Source: Thermoflexales bacterium | Lineage (GTDB): Bacteria; Chloroflexota; Anaerolineae; J036; Brachytrichaceae | Assembly: GCA_025056965.1 (NCBI GenBank) | Contig: JANWVF010000003.1 | Span: forward strand, 1 to 50,485 | Direction: 5' to 3' | DNA length: 50,485 nucleotides | In this document: piece after piece, positions 9,130 to 17,051 of the stretch | Position numbering within the stretch: position 1 is the first letter of the stretch | Layout of the letters: each line of letters opens with the position of its first letter | The notes under the pieces: generated by a model | Seen by the model: the letters and a program-made list of their open reading frames with translations, nothing else | What the model was told of the DNA's origin: nothing | Databases searched by the model: none | Position numbers and translations under genes: made by a program

Positions 9130-10413
9130 CTAGGGCAACGCCCAAACGCTGATGTCACGCACGTGCCAATCCGCACCCCACCAAAGGTCGCCGCGGAACT
9201 CGACCTGGGTCACGCCGGCTGGGATTGGCATCCAGAAACTGCGAAAGTGCTCATCTTTGAAGTAACGCGCATCGTGCGCTTGGAGCTGAGCCGGCTGCCA
9301 AGCCCCGCCGTTAAAGCGCACCTGAAGATTTGGCCCAATGCCCGCGAAGCGCAGCCGGGCGTTTGCCGGCGTCGGCGCCGCCAACGTCACGGCTGGGTTG
9401 GCGCGATCTGCGAATCGCCGGCTGGCGGGGATCATCGTGAACGGGCGAGCAGGGCTGATGGTGATGTTATCCCAGTGCCACGTGCCCGCTCGGCAGCTCG
9501 TGCAATCCTTCAAGGGGTTATAGGAATGATGGCCGAACTGGACGACGCCCTGCCCCCATCCCAGATCGGGGATCGCGGTGTCTATCCAGTAGAAATTGTA
9601 AGCCGGCATTCCGAACTTGATGCGCGTCCGCGAAATCTGCAGCTCGAACGTATCGCGGCGTCTAGGGCTCGGCGTGAGGAATTGATCGTAGGGTATCGGC
9701 GGGCCATCAATCACGGTGGCTTGGAAGTCGCGATAGATCACCAAGTCGAAGTAGTTGCCGCTCAAGTCCATGCGCACTTGCACCGCGCGGCGCGGCGGAC
9801 CGCTCAGGTCAACCTCCATGTCAAGCGGCAGTTGGAGATGATCATCATATGGGCTAATCCACAGGTCTATCCAATCGCGCATGCTGGTGCGCAAAGTCGA
9901 GACGTCAAAGCGAATCGTCGCCGTGCCCTGGCTAAAATCAACCATGTGGTTCGGCGTGAGATAGATCACGCCATAGCCGGCGGCCTGGATGGCCGTCATG
10001 AGGTGGTTGCGACACAGGTAAACAGCATCCTCGTAGCTGCTGATGATGTGTTCGGCCGGCGGCGGCGCGCAGTCAGGGCCATGATTGGTCGGCATCGCCT
10101 CGAGCTGATACCAGGTATTCACGTCGCGCGAGTGGACGGTTACGTCCCAGTGCGCCGGTTCCCATGGCTGGGGCTGGAGCGGCTCGCCCGTGAACGGCTC
10201 TACGAACGTAAGTGCAGCGGTCGGCGGTCGCGAGGCGAATGGGATGAACAAGCGGTAGTCGCCCTGTGCGACGCTCTGCAGCGGGCCACACCCGCAACAG
10301 TCCTCGGTCGCCCAAGGTCGGCCGACGGCCAACGCCGTCGGAGACGATCTTCTGGCCGGGCCGATCAAAGTAGCCAGCAAGGCAACGAAGGGTATCCAGC
10401 AACGCCAATGCAT
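9130..10413 (-). CDS. Secreted beta-rich protein of unknown function
   Basis: A 427-residue protein with a short N-terminal hydrophobic signal (about residues 5-18). It is followed by a Cys-rich patch (DCCGCG) and a mature part full of alternating hydrophobic residues and aromatic side chains. Central repeats of the kind VDLSG...VRMDLSG and the WHWDNI motif suggest a concanavalin/lectin-like beta-sandwich, but no named family was recognised. It starts 14 bases after the stop of the ICMT-like gene, so it may be the tail of the bacteriochlorophyll operon or simply downstream of it. Function is unknown. Confidence 0.75.
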   Translation of the reverse strand: MHWRCWIPFVALLATLIGPARRSSPTALAVGRPWATEDCCGCGPLQSVAQGDYRLFIPFASRPPTAALTFVEPFTGEPLQPQPWEPAHWDVTVHSRDVNTWYQLEAMPTNHGPDCAPPPAEHIISSYEDAVYLCRNHLMTAIQAAGYGVIYLTPNHMVDFSQGTATIRFDVSTLRTSMRDWIDLWISPYDDHLQLPLDMEVDLSGPPRRAVQVRMDLSGNYFDLVIYRDFQATVIDGPPIPYDQFLTPSPRRRDTFELQISRTRIKFGMPAYNFYWIDTAIPDLGWGQGVVQFGHHSYNPLKDCTSCRAGTWHWDNITISPARPFTMIPASRRFADRANPAVTLAAPTPANARLRFAGIGPNLQVRFNGGAWQPAQLQAHDARYFKDEHFRSFWMPIPAGVTQVEFRGDLWWGADWHVRDISVWALP

Positions 10414-10427
10414 TTGATGGGCGAATT

Positions 10428-11036
10428 TTAGAACACGAACGGCACGAAGCGCTTGGTGCGCGCCATGTAGTCGCGGTAGGCATCGCCCAGCTCTTGGGCC
10501 AGCAGCGCTTCTTCACGCGGCACGCGCACGGCATATGCCCAGACGAGCATCGCCGCGCTGATGAGCGCCCCCAGCCAAGTGCTGAGCATGAGGGCGAAGC
10601 CGATGCTGCTCAACAGGCCACCGGCATAGGCCGGATGACGCACCCAACGATAGGGCCCGTCGCGCACCACGATCTGGCCGGGTTGCACGGCCACCTCACC
10701 TATGAAATAGCGCCCTAGCGCGCGCTGCGACCACAGGCGCATCCCCCACCCCAGCGCAACCATGAGCACGCCGCCCCACACGATGGGATCCCGCACTTCC
10801 CCGCGAATGACGCCGATCTTCAGGAAGCCACACGTCAACCGCGCGGTCAGCCCGATCAACAGCGCCAACCACAGCGGCGGGAACAAGCCGACCACGCGCA
10901 CGGCGCGCACGTCGCCTTTGCGCCTCCGCCGCGACTCGGTCGCCATGAAGCCGAGCTGCATGAGCAGGAACAGCGCGGCGACGGTTGGCGATGGAAACAC
11001 GCCATCCGGACCGATGAAGTAGGCGTCGAGCGTCAT
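10428..11036 (-). CDS. Isoprenylcysteine carboxyl methyltransferase-like membrane protein
   Basis: A membrane methyltransferase of the ICMT/PEMT fold, about 202 residues from the ATG at 11036. A TTG at 11069 in the same frame would overlap bchZ by 11 bases; neither start has a good ribosome binding site. About five hydrophobic segments are visible. The hallmark SAM-binding region GPYRWVRHPAYAGG is intact, as is the C-terminal E(E/D)-A-YRDYM-RTKRF pattern. Bacterial members methylate small lipids, isoprenoid-linked or aromatic compounds; the substrate here is unknown. Its place directly after bchZ makes a role in pigment or quinone metabolism possible but unproven. Confidence 0.8.
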   Translation of the reverse strand: MTLDAYFIGPDGVFPSPTVAALFLLMQLGFMATESRRRRKGDVRAVRVVGLFPPLWLALLIGLTARLTCGFLKIGVIRGEVRDPIVWGGVLMVALGWGMRLWSQRALGRYFIGEVAVQPGQIVVRDGPYRWVRHPAYAGGLLSSIGFALMLSTWLGALISAAMLVWAYAVRVPREEALLAQELGDAYRDYMARTKRFVPFVF

Positions 11037-11058
11037 GGGTAGGTGCGATGCAAGCGGC

Positions 11059-12588
11059 TTATCCGGCAAGCGCGCGCTCGACCACCTCAGGCGTGACCTC
11101 GCGCAGGTTGTGCTTGACGGCGTAGATCTCCACCTGTGCGCGCAGCTCGCGGCTGGCGCTAATGCGGCTGATCCAGGGGATGCTTTCCAGTTGCTGATCC
11201 AGCCGTGAGCGTGCTGCCTCGCTCCAAACCAGCCGACTCGCAGATGTCAGCGGGTTGGCCACCTCCTTGAGCTGTCCGGCAGCCGCGACGTTGTCGAAGG
11301 GCAAGAAGTTGAACACCAGGTCGTAGTAGCGGTTGACCATCTCTTGCACGATATAGATGACGCCGCTGTAGCCCATAAACGGCGTGCCCAGCGCCCGGCG
11401 CACCACCGCGCCGGGAAAGGCCGCCGGAACGAAATGCATCGCTTTAGCCTGCGCTTCGGTCAGGTAAATCTTCTCGTTCAGGCTGCCGAACATGAAGGCC
11501 GGTTGCTTCTTATGCAGGGCCTCGCGGATTTGGATGTTGTTCATCTCGCCGGGCAAGCGCGGACGGCCGCTGGCGAATTGCAGCTTCATGCCCAACTCAT
11601 CGGCCAGCAGGCGCACCAACCCCTCGGTGTAGGTGCGGCCGGCGACGACGGCGAACTCGGTGGTGGCAAACCAGTCCCCCTGTGGGCCGCGCCATAGGTC
11701 CCACAGCGGCGCAAGCGTCGTTTGCTTCTCGCGCGCGATGAACGCATCGGCCTGCTCAGATGTGCCGAGCCAGTCGCCCAGCTGCCGAATGAAGTCGGTC
11801 GTCTCGCGGATGCCGATGGGCGCGAACAGGTAAGGCTTGCCCAGTTCCTTCGCCAATGCTTCGCCGAACTCACGATACATCACGACGTTGACGGCGCTCT
11901 CGGCCAACCGCGGCGTGTCCTTCAGCGTCGCCTCCATCGGATACACCAGGTTGACCTTGCCGCCAGCGCCCTCGATAAGTCGCTTGACCTCGTGCAGGTC
12001 GGACGGCGAGTTAAAGCAGCCGTAGGTCGGGCCGATGATGTTGACAGCCACGCTCGAGCGTTCGGACGCCCGAACGTCGGCGCGCCTGCCGAAGTTCTGC
12101 CACAACCAAAGAAGCACCCGATCGCGGCCTTCCCATTCGTCGCCTTCCAGCGACCGGCTCCAGAAGAACGGCACGGGCGGATCCAGCTTGCTCAACCAGT
12201 CGCCATGATCGGCGGAGATCATCTCGCTCTCGGCCGTGCTCACGACGATGAGCTGCTTATCGGGATGTCGTTGGCGCAGCGCCTCAACGGCTTTGCGCAC
12301 CGCCCCGGCGGTGCCCAGCATCGTCACCTCTTGCTCGCGCATCACGCTCGGCGTGATGTTATGAATGTGCGGGATGGCGTCGGTGTAATCGGGCACAGCG
12401 GTGGCGACCAAGTTGAAACAGCCGATGGGAGCATCGCAGATGAGATGCACATCGGGCAGGGCACACATCGTCCACACCGCGGCCCAGTAGCCGCTGGTGC
12501 TCTCCAGGTCGCGAATCAGTTCGATGGGCGCATGCGGCTTACCGCCGGCAGGCACAGGGTTGGTGAGATCGGTCACGTCGGTCATCAT
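11059..12588 (-). CDS. bchZ: Chlorophyllide a reductase subunit Z
   Basis: 509 residues, homologous to the beta-like subunit of the nitrogenase-like chlorophyllide oxidoreductase. With BchY it forms the catalytic component that reduces the C7=C8 bond of ring B, a step specific to bacteriochlorophylls. The N-terminal region (ESTSGYWAAVW, then DAPIGCFNL, YTDAIPH and a GTAGAVRKA stretch) follows BchZ rather than BchB. C57 is the single conserved cluster ligand expected in BchZ. Later SAEMISADH- and DRVLLWLWQ-like motifs agree. The gene follows bchY after 21 bases. Two tandem ATG codons (12588, 12585) are possible starts. Confidence 0.95.
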   Translation of the reverse strand: MMTDVTDLTNPVPAGGKPHAPIELIRDLESTSGYWAAVWTMCALPDVHLICDAPIGCFNLVATAVPDYTDAIPHIHNITPSVMREQEVTMLGTAGAVRKAVEALRQRHPDKQLIVVSTAESEMISADHGDWLSKLDPPVPFFWSRSLEGDEWEGRDRVLLWLWQNFGRRADVRASERSSVAVNIIGPTYGCFNSPSDLHEVKRLIEGAGGKVNLVYPMEATLKDTPRLAESAVNVVMYREFGEALAKELGKPYLFAPIGIRETTDFIRQLGDWLGTSEQADAFIAREKQTTLAPLWDLWRGPQGDWFATTEFAVVAGRTYTEGLVRLLADELGMKLQFASGRPRLPGEMNNIQIREALHKKQPAFMFGSLNEKIYLTEAQAKAMHFVPAAFPGAVVRRALGTPFMGYSGVIYIVQEMVNRYYDLVFNFLPFDNVAAAGQLKEVANPLTSASRLVWSEAARSRLDQQLESIPWISRISASRELRAQVEIYAVKHNLREVTPEVVERALAG

Positions 12589-12609
12589 CGGTCAGTGCGA
12601 GGCAATCGT

Positions 12610-14058
12610 TCAATCCATTGTGTTGATCGGCGCGGCGGGCGCTTGGGCTTGGCGCGGCCCCACGAAGAACTCGCGCATCCATTCATAGCGTGGGGCGCGC
12701 TCCAGGGCATCGCGGATCAGTTGGATGGTGCCGGCCAGGCCGGCGCTGAGGAACAGCGGGCGCACGCTGAGCATGTTGGTGTAGTACATGCCGGGGATGC
12801 CGCGCTGCTTCGCCTCGGCGCTGAGCGGCGTGGTGCCCAGCACCAAATCGGGGCGGTAGACGTCGAGCGCGCGCACGTCTTGCTCCAGCGTCTTCTGATA
12901 GATGATCTCGCGCGTCCCATGCGCTTTCAGCCATGCCTCGTCGGCAGCGGTGTAAAGCGACTTCTGTATGCTGGTGCTGATGTAGGGCACCTCAGCGCCG
13001 GCTTCCACCAACAAGCGCGCGTAGAGCAGCTCGTTGCCCTCGTAGCCGCACACCATGATCCGGCCGCGAAGCGGGAATTGGCTAATGATGGCCTTGCACT
13101 TATCGCGCTCCTCGGCGGCAACCTGTTCGGCCAATGCGGGATCGAGCTTGAGCGCTGCAGCGACCGCCTTGATCCAGTTGTAGCTGGCCTCCGGGCCAAC
13201 CGGTGCGCCGCTGATGATCGGCACGCCGGCAGCGCGCAGTGTGGCCACGCTGCCGCCATAGAACGGATGCACTGCCGCGATCGCACCCACCCGCCGCGCT
13301 AGCTTGTAGTCATCCAGGTTGCGCGAAGGGAGCGTCGCCGCCAGCCCGCTGCCCAGACGCTTGAGCACGGCATCTACGGAGATCGGATCTGCCGGGAAGA
13401 CCTCGCCAAGCATGATGACCTTGCGACGGAGCGCTTCTTCCTCTTCATTGCTGCCGTCGTAGGTCAGCGGTTTCTCGACCCCATCCGCCGTGACCTCCAT
13501 GCGGGGCGGCGCATACTTCTTCAAGATGGCGTTGATGGCTACATCTTTGGCCTCCGGATGCGAATGAATGGCGTAAGCCGGCACCCGCACCAGGATCACA
13601 TCAATCCCGTTGATCTGCGCGGGCAGCATCTCTTCGGTCAAGCCGGCCGTCTCAGCCACGCACAAAGAGATGGCGGCGATGAGCTTCGTGCCGGGCATCT
13701 TGCTGGCCTCGACGCACGACGCGATGGCCGCCTCGGCTACGTTCCCGGCTACCAATTCCTTGGTGCCGAAGGCCGGCGCAGCGATGCTTTTGCGCGAGGC
13801 ATAGAAGTGGGTGACGAAGGTCAACCCATACAGGCAGCCGGTATCGGTCACCATCGCCGTCTGCACGCCGTCAATGCGAGTGAGCACGCGCAGGCTGCCG
13901 AAGGCCGGGCACATCGTCTGCGGCGTCAGGTTGTGGTCCGGTGAGACGCTATGCCCGGCAGGCAAGGCAGCGCTCTGGGCGCTGGGTTTGGCACGGTCGC
14001 GTGTTTCGATGATCTCAGGGGTAATCAAGTTCCCCTCTGGAACGGTCATCGTGGACAT
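12610..14058 (-). CDS. bchY: Chlorophyllide a reductase subunit Y
   Basis: About 482 residues, the alpha-like subunit of chlorophyllide oxidoreductase. The three cysteines that BchY gives to the [4Fe-4S] cluster are present: C50 (MCPAFGSLR), C75 (TGCLYGLTF) and C133 (SLCVAETAG). The HSHPEAKDV segment is also typical. The frame stays open to 14127, but the ATG at 14058 is the better start: it follows a strong ribosome binding site by seven bases, while the longer form would overlap the preceding membrane protein gene. The N-terminal 45 residues are poorly conserved in style and contain a short palindromic sequence (13969-13983). Confidence 0.95.
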   Translation of the reverse strand: MSTMTVPEGNLITPEIIETRDRAKPSAQSAALPAGHSVSPDHNLTPQTMCPAFGSLRVLTRIDGVQTAMVTDTGCLYGLTFVTHFYASRKSIAAPAFGTKELVAGNVAEAAIASCVEASKMPGTKLIAAISLCVAETAGLTEEMLPAQINGIDVILVRVPAYAIHSHPEAKDVAINAILKKYAPPRMEVTADGVEKPLTYDGSNEEEEALRRKVIMLGEVFPADPISVDAVLKRLGSGLAATLPSRNLDDYKLARRVGAIAAVHPFYGGSVATLRAAGVPIISGAPVGPEASYNWIKAVAAALKLDPALAEQVAAEERDKCKAIISQFPLRGRIMVCGYEGNELLYARLLVEAGAEVPYISTSIQKSLYTAADEAWLKAHGTREIIYQKTLEQDVRALDVYRPDLVLGTTPLSAEAKQRGIPGMYYTNMLSVRPLFLSAGLAGTIQLIRDALERAPRYEWMREFFVGPRQAQAPAAPINTMD

Positions 14059-14065
14059 CGAAGGT

Positions 14066-14072
14066 CTCCTTT
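14066..14072 (-). promoter_or_regulatory. Ribosome binding site that fixes the bchY start
   Basis: AAAGGAG on the minus strand, seven bases ahead of the ATG at 14058. It lies in the short gap after the stop codon (14076-14078) of the upstream membrane protein gene. Confidence 0.85.
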
Positions 14073-14075
14073 CGT

Positions 14076-14765
14076 TTAGGTCAGGCGAGGTTGAAGCGCA
14101 GCCGGCCTGGGATGGCCGAGCATCCACGCTGCCCAGGCGAAGCCGGCATTGGAGATCGTGCTAATGATTTGCTCAACCCAGTGTACTTCGAGCGACTTGT
14201 TGGGCATACCGGCGATGCCGCTCAGGGCGAACGTGATGACCAAGTTCAGCGCGAACAGCCCGGCCGCCAGCCCATTGCGTTGCTGTAGCGCGCTATGGAT
14301 TAGCAAGGACGCCAGCACGACATTCGCCACCGTCGCGACGCCGATCAGGACAAAGACCCAAGTGCGATCCGGACGGGTGACTGCCAGCGCGAGCGCAAAC
14401 AGGAGCGCCGCCGCACCGACCAAAACCGGCGGCAGCCAGACGACGGCACCCTGACCGTTCCGAGCGCGCATCTGCTTGCTCAGGAAGAGCGCCCAAGCGA
14501 CGCACGTGAAGCCGGGCGCGATAAGCGGGAAGAGCGATTGGCTCAGCAGCGGTAGATCCTGGCGAACGAGGGACATGACCAGCTTCCAAGTCGCTTTGAG
14601 CGTCCCGGCCAGGATGATCAGCGCCGCGCCGGCAAACGCCAGGCGTCCGGCTGCGGCATGCGTCGCGCGAATCATCTGAGCGATCCAGATCAGCCCTAGC
14701 GCCGAGAGCGCTACCGGCATGTAGTTCTGGAGCGCCATCACAAGGGGGAAGTCGGGATGGTTCAT
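14076..14765 (-). CDS. Unknown polytopic membrane protein inside the bchX-bchY interval
   Basis: A 229-residue protein with about seven hydrophobic segments, short loops and few charged residues. No family was recognised. Codon use (high GC at third positions) matches the neighbouring genes, so it is a real gene. A weak AGGTG site precedes the ATG at 14765. The gene lies between bchX (75 bases upstream) and bchY (17 bases downstream), which are normally adjacent and encode partners of one enzyme. Co-transcription suggests a role in chlorophyllide reduction, pigment handling or membrane docking of the reductase, but this is an inference from position only. Confidence 0.8.
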   Translation of the reverse strand: MNHPDFPLVMALQNYMPVALSALGLIWIAQMIRATHAAAGRLAFAGAALIILAGTLKATWKLVMSLVRQDLPLLSQSLFPLIAPGFTCVAWALFLSKQMRARNGQGAVVWLPPVLVGAAALLFALALAVTRPDRTWVFVLIGVATVANVVLASLLIHSALQQRNGLAAGLFALNLVITFALSGIAGMPNKSLEVHWVEQIISTISNAGFAWAAWMLGHPRPAALQPRLT

Positions 14766-14840
14766 CTCAACACCTGTTAGATGCGAATGCCGGCGTCCGA
14801 CGAGCCCAGCGCGGGCATCCGAACGCCGGCGCGTGATCTC

Positions 14841-16007
14841 TCACTCGTAGAACGGCGCTGCGGTATAGCGGAGGTCGGCCAGGCGGAACTTTTCACCGCT
14901 GTGGCCGAGCGCAGACAGGATGGCAATCTTGGCGTCTATCTCCTCACACGGGTCGCCGAAGATGGCTTCCCAGCCGGCCTCGGTCGTCACCACGACACCA
15001 CGTTCCGGATCTTCGACCAAGTGGGTCACCTTCAACCCCATCTCCTGCATGATGCGCCGCACCAGGATCTTGCTGTCCTGGCTATATTCCGGGCTGCTCA
15101 GGTCAATGCCAGCGACGGCAGCGCCATCGCGCCCCATCAGATCATCGAGCGTCGCGCCCTCGGGCAGGTCCGGCGGTTCGCTGGCGCCGAACACGGCCAG
15201 GAACTCGTCGTATTCCAGCGGGGTGACCTTTTCGGGCGGCGCATACTCGCGGCGATGGATCTTATTAACGAAGGCGTCGAAGATCGCGTCCATCTCCGGC
15301 AGCTCGAAGAGCAACTTGCAGCGGTCACTCAGCGCGCGCGCCGCCGGGCTAAACGGAATCTTGGCCAGGATGGGCAAGCCAACGCGCTCGGCGAAGCGCT
15401 CGGCCACGCCGCTGCCGTCGTCGCGGTTCAGCACCATGCCGATCATGCGCGTGCTGCCCCCCATTGACTGGAAGTAATTGACGGCGCGCGCGATGTTGTT
15501 CGCCGCATACAAGCTCATGCGATCGTGGCTGGCCACGATGATGATCTCCTCGGCCAAACTCTTGGCAATAGGCGTGGCAAAGCCGCCGCAGACCACGTCG
15601 CCGAGGAAGTCCATGATGATGTAATCCAGCGCCCAGTTGGCCATGCCGCGCTCCTCTAGCAGGCCGAAGCCAAAGGAGATGCCGCGCCCGCCGCATCCCC
15701 GACCCACCTCAGGTCCGCCCAGCTCCGCGCCGAAGAGCTGCGCGCCGCGCCCCAGGTCAGTCTTGAAGATCAAATGGCGCACGTCCAGCTCCTTCTCGCG
15801 GCCGGCGTCTTTGAAGAGCCGCCACTGGTCGCCGATGGTGGGCAAGCTGCGCCCATCGAACAGCGCGTTGCAACTATCGTGCTTCGGGTCACAACCCAGT
15901 TGCAACACGCGCAGCCCTTTCAGCGCCATCTTGGCGCTCAGGTTGGCGGTGAAGAAACTCTTCCCGATGCCGCCTTTGCCGTAGATTGCGATCATCCTAG
16001 GTGCCAT
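14841..16007 (-). CDS. bchX: Chlorophyllide a reductase iron protein BchX with C-terminal extension
   Basis: 388 residues. Residues 1-294 are a standard BchX, the ATP-dependent electron donor to BchYZ. The P-loop GKGGIGKS is at 11-17 with adjoining residues, and the cluster cysteines are C105 (GRGCGGRG) and C140 (DVVCGGF). The ELGGPEVGRGCGG segment is diagnostic of BchX against BchL. Unlike the Rhodobacter protein it lacks an N-terminal extension. Residues 295-388 are extra: the pattern DPERGVVV, GWEAIFGDP, a K-A-I-L helix and a final DLRYTAAPFYE resembles the C-terminal domain of the division protein FtsQ. The ATG at 16007 overlaps the end of bchC by 11 bases, and a GGAG site precedes it. 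Confidence 0.95.
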   Translation of the reverse strand: MAPRMIAIYGKGGIGKSFFTANLSAKMALKGLRVLQLGCDPKHDSCNALFDGRSLPTIGDQWRLFKDAGREKELDVRHLIFKTDLGRGAQLFGAELGGPEVGRGCGGRGISFGFGLLEERGMANWALDYIIMDFLGDVVCGGFATPIAKSLAEEIIIVASHDRMSLYAANNIARAVNYFQSMGGSTRMIGMVLNRDDGSGVAERFAERVGLPILAKIPFSPAARALSDRCKLLFELPEMDAIFDAFVNKIHRREYAPPEKVTPLEYDEFLAVFGASEPPDLPEGATLDDLMGRDGAAVAGIDLSSPEYSQDSKILVRRIMQEMGLKVTHLVEDPERGVVVTTEAGWEAIFGDPCEEIDAKIAILSALGHSGEKFRLADLRYTAAPFYE

Positions 16008-17016
16008 GGTCGTCTCCGTCGTTCCACTTCAGGATCATCTTTACGCAGTCAGGGTCGTTGAAAGCGAGGTCGAAGGCCTTGGGAGCGTCGTCGGCAGGCA
16101 GGCAATGCGTAATCAGCGAGTGCACCTCGATTTGTCCGGCGGCGATGGCATCGCGGGCGCGCGCCAGGTCGCCTGGCGCCCACTCCTTGCTCACGGCGAA
16201 GGTCAGTTCGCGCAGGAAAGCCGGCATGTAAGGCAGGTCAATCTTCTCGTAGTAGCCGAGCAGCACGACGCGCCCGCCTTTCTGAACATTCATCAGGCGC
16301 GGCGCAATCGCGTCCATCTTGCCGGTCGCGTCTATCAAGACCGAGAACGGCGAGTTGAGCGCAGAAGCCGAAGACGGGTCATCTTCGGCCTTCAACTCGC
16401 CATCTTCGACCCTCAACTTCGCATCAGCCAGCGATAACCTTAACCGCGACGCTATCTTGTCGGTCACCGTCACGTGCGCGCCGCGCACCTTTGCAAAGCG
16501 CGCCGCCAACTGGCCGACGATGCCTTGACCCAAGATCAGCACAGAAGGCGCAGGCGATGAAGCGTCCTGTTGCGCGTGGACCGGCGCAGCGAAGGCGATA
16601 TCCACCCCGTGCAGCGCCGTGGCCGCCAACGCCAACATCACGCCCTGTTCATCGGTTAGCGATTGCAAATCGGTGAGGTGCGACTGCGGCGCGACGATGT
16701 AGGCGCTTTGCCCGCCAAAAGCCGGGTTCACTCCGATGAAGCCGTAGTTGCCGCCCACATATACGCGCTTGCCTAGCCACGCGCGGGCATGAGCACCGGC
16801 CTCGATGACGCGGCCCACGGTCTCATAGCCAGGCACCACCGGGAATTGCAGCATCGGGTGCGGCATCACGCCGCGCAGCAGCATGCGCTCCGTGCCGGCG
16901 CTGATGCTGGTCAGCGTAGTCCGGATCAGCACATCGTCCGCGCCAAGCGGCTTCAACTCAACTTCGCGCAGCTCCACGGTATGCGGCGCGGGAATGACGA
17001 TTGCCTTCGTCTTCAT
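15997..17016 (-). CDS. bchC: 3-hydroxyethyl bacteriochlorophyllide a dehydrogenase
   Basis: 339 residues, an MDR-superfamily dehydrogenase that oxidises the C3 1-hydroxyethyl group to acetyl in the last part of bacteriochlorophyllide a synthesis. BchC features include SISAGTERMLL near residue 40, VPGYETVGRV, YVGGNYGF and the Rossmann motif GQGIVG. The product is about 25 residues longer than expected. The extra part (about residues 200-225) is encoded by two tandem 21-base units and an inverted partial copy, giving the heptads LRVEDGE and LKAEDDP. It sits at a surface loop just before the VLIDATGK strand, so activity is probably kept. It starts 35 bases after bchH. Confidence 0.93.
   Translation of the reverse strand: MKTKAIVIPAPHTVELREVELKPLGADDVLIRTTLTSISAGTERMLLRGVMPHPMLQFPVVPGYETVGRVIEAGAHARAWLGKRVYVGGNYGFIGVNPAFGGQSAYIVAPQSHLTDLQSLTDEQGVMLALAATALHGVDIAFAAPVHAQQDASSPAPSVLILGQGIVGQLAARFAKVRGAHVTVTDKIASRLRLSLADAKLRVEDGELKAEDDPSSASALNSPFSVLIDATGKMDAIAPRLMNVQKGGRVVLLGYYEKIDLPYMPAFLRELTFAVSKEWAPGDLARARDAIAAGQIEVHSLITHCLPADDAPKAFDLAFNDPDCVKMILKWNDGDDHGT
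16351..16418 (-). repeat. In-frame tandem and inverted repeat inside bchC
   Basis: On the minus strand two 21-base units (16418-16398 and 16397-16377) match at about 16 of 21 positions. They are followed by an inverted partial copy (16377-16351) that can pair with the second unit through GCCGAAGA and a CGAGTTGA arm. The element keeps the frame open and adds about 25 residues to BchC. Confidence 0.7.
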
Positions 17017-17051
17017 GATCGTTTACCCCACATTTCGACGCTCAACCTTCT

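Noticed and set aside
11059-12588. Initial reading of this gene as bchB (protochlorophyllide reductase)
   Set aside because: The N-terminal motifs (SGYWAAVW, APIGCFNL, YTDAIPH) and the partner genes bchX and bchY fit BchZ; BchB has a different start and its partners bchN and bchL are absent.
11722-13302. Long plus-strand open frame (526 codons) opposite bchZ and bchY
   Set aside because: It is antisense to two well-supported genes and arises from their high third-position GC; no recognisable protein is encoded. Similar long antisense frames at 9163-10431, 30979-32007 and 32101-33243 were rejected for the same reason.
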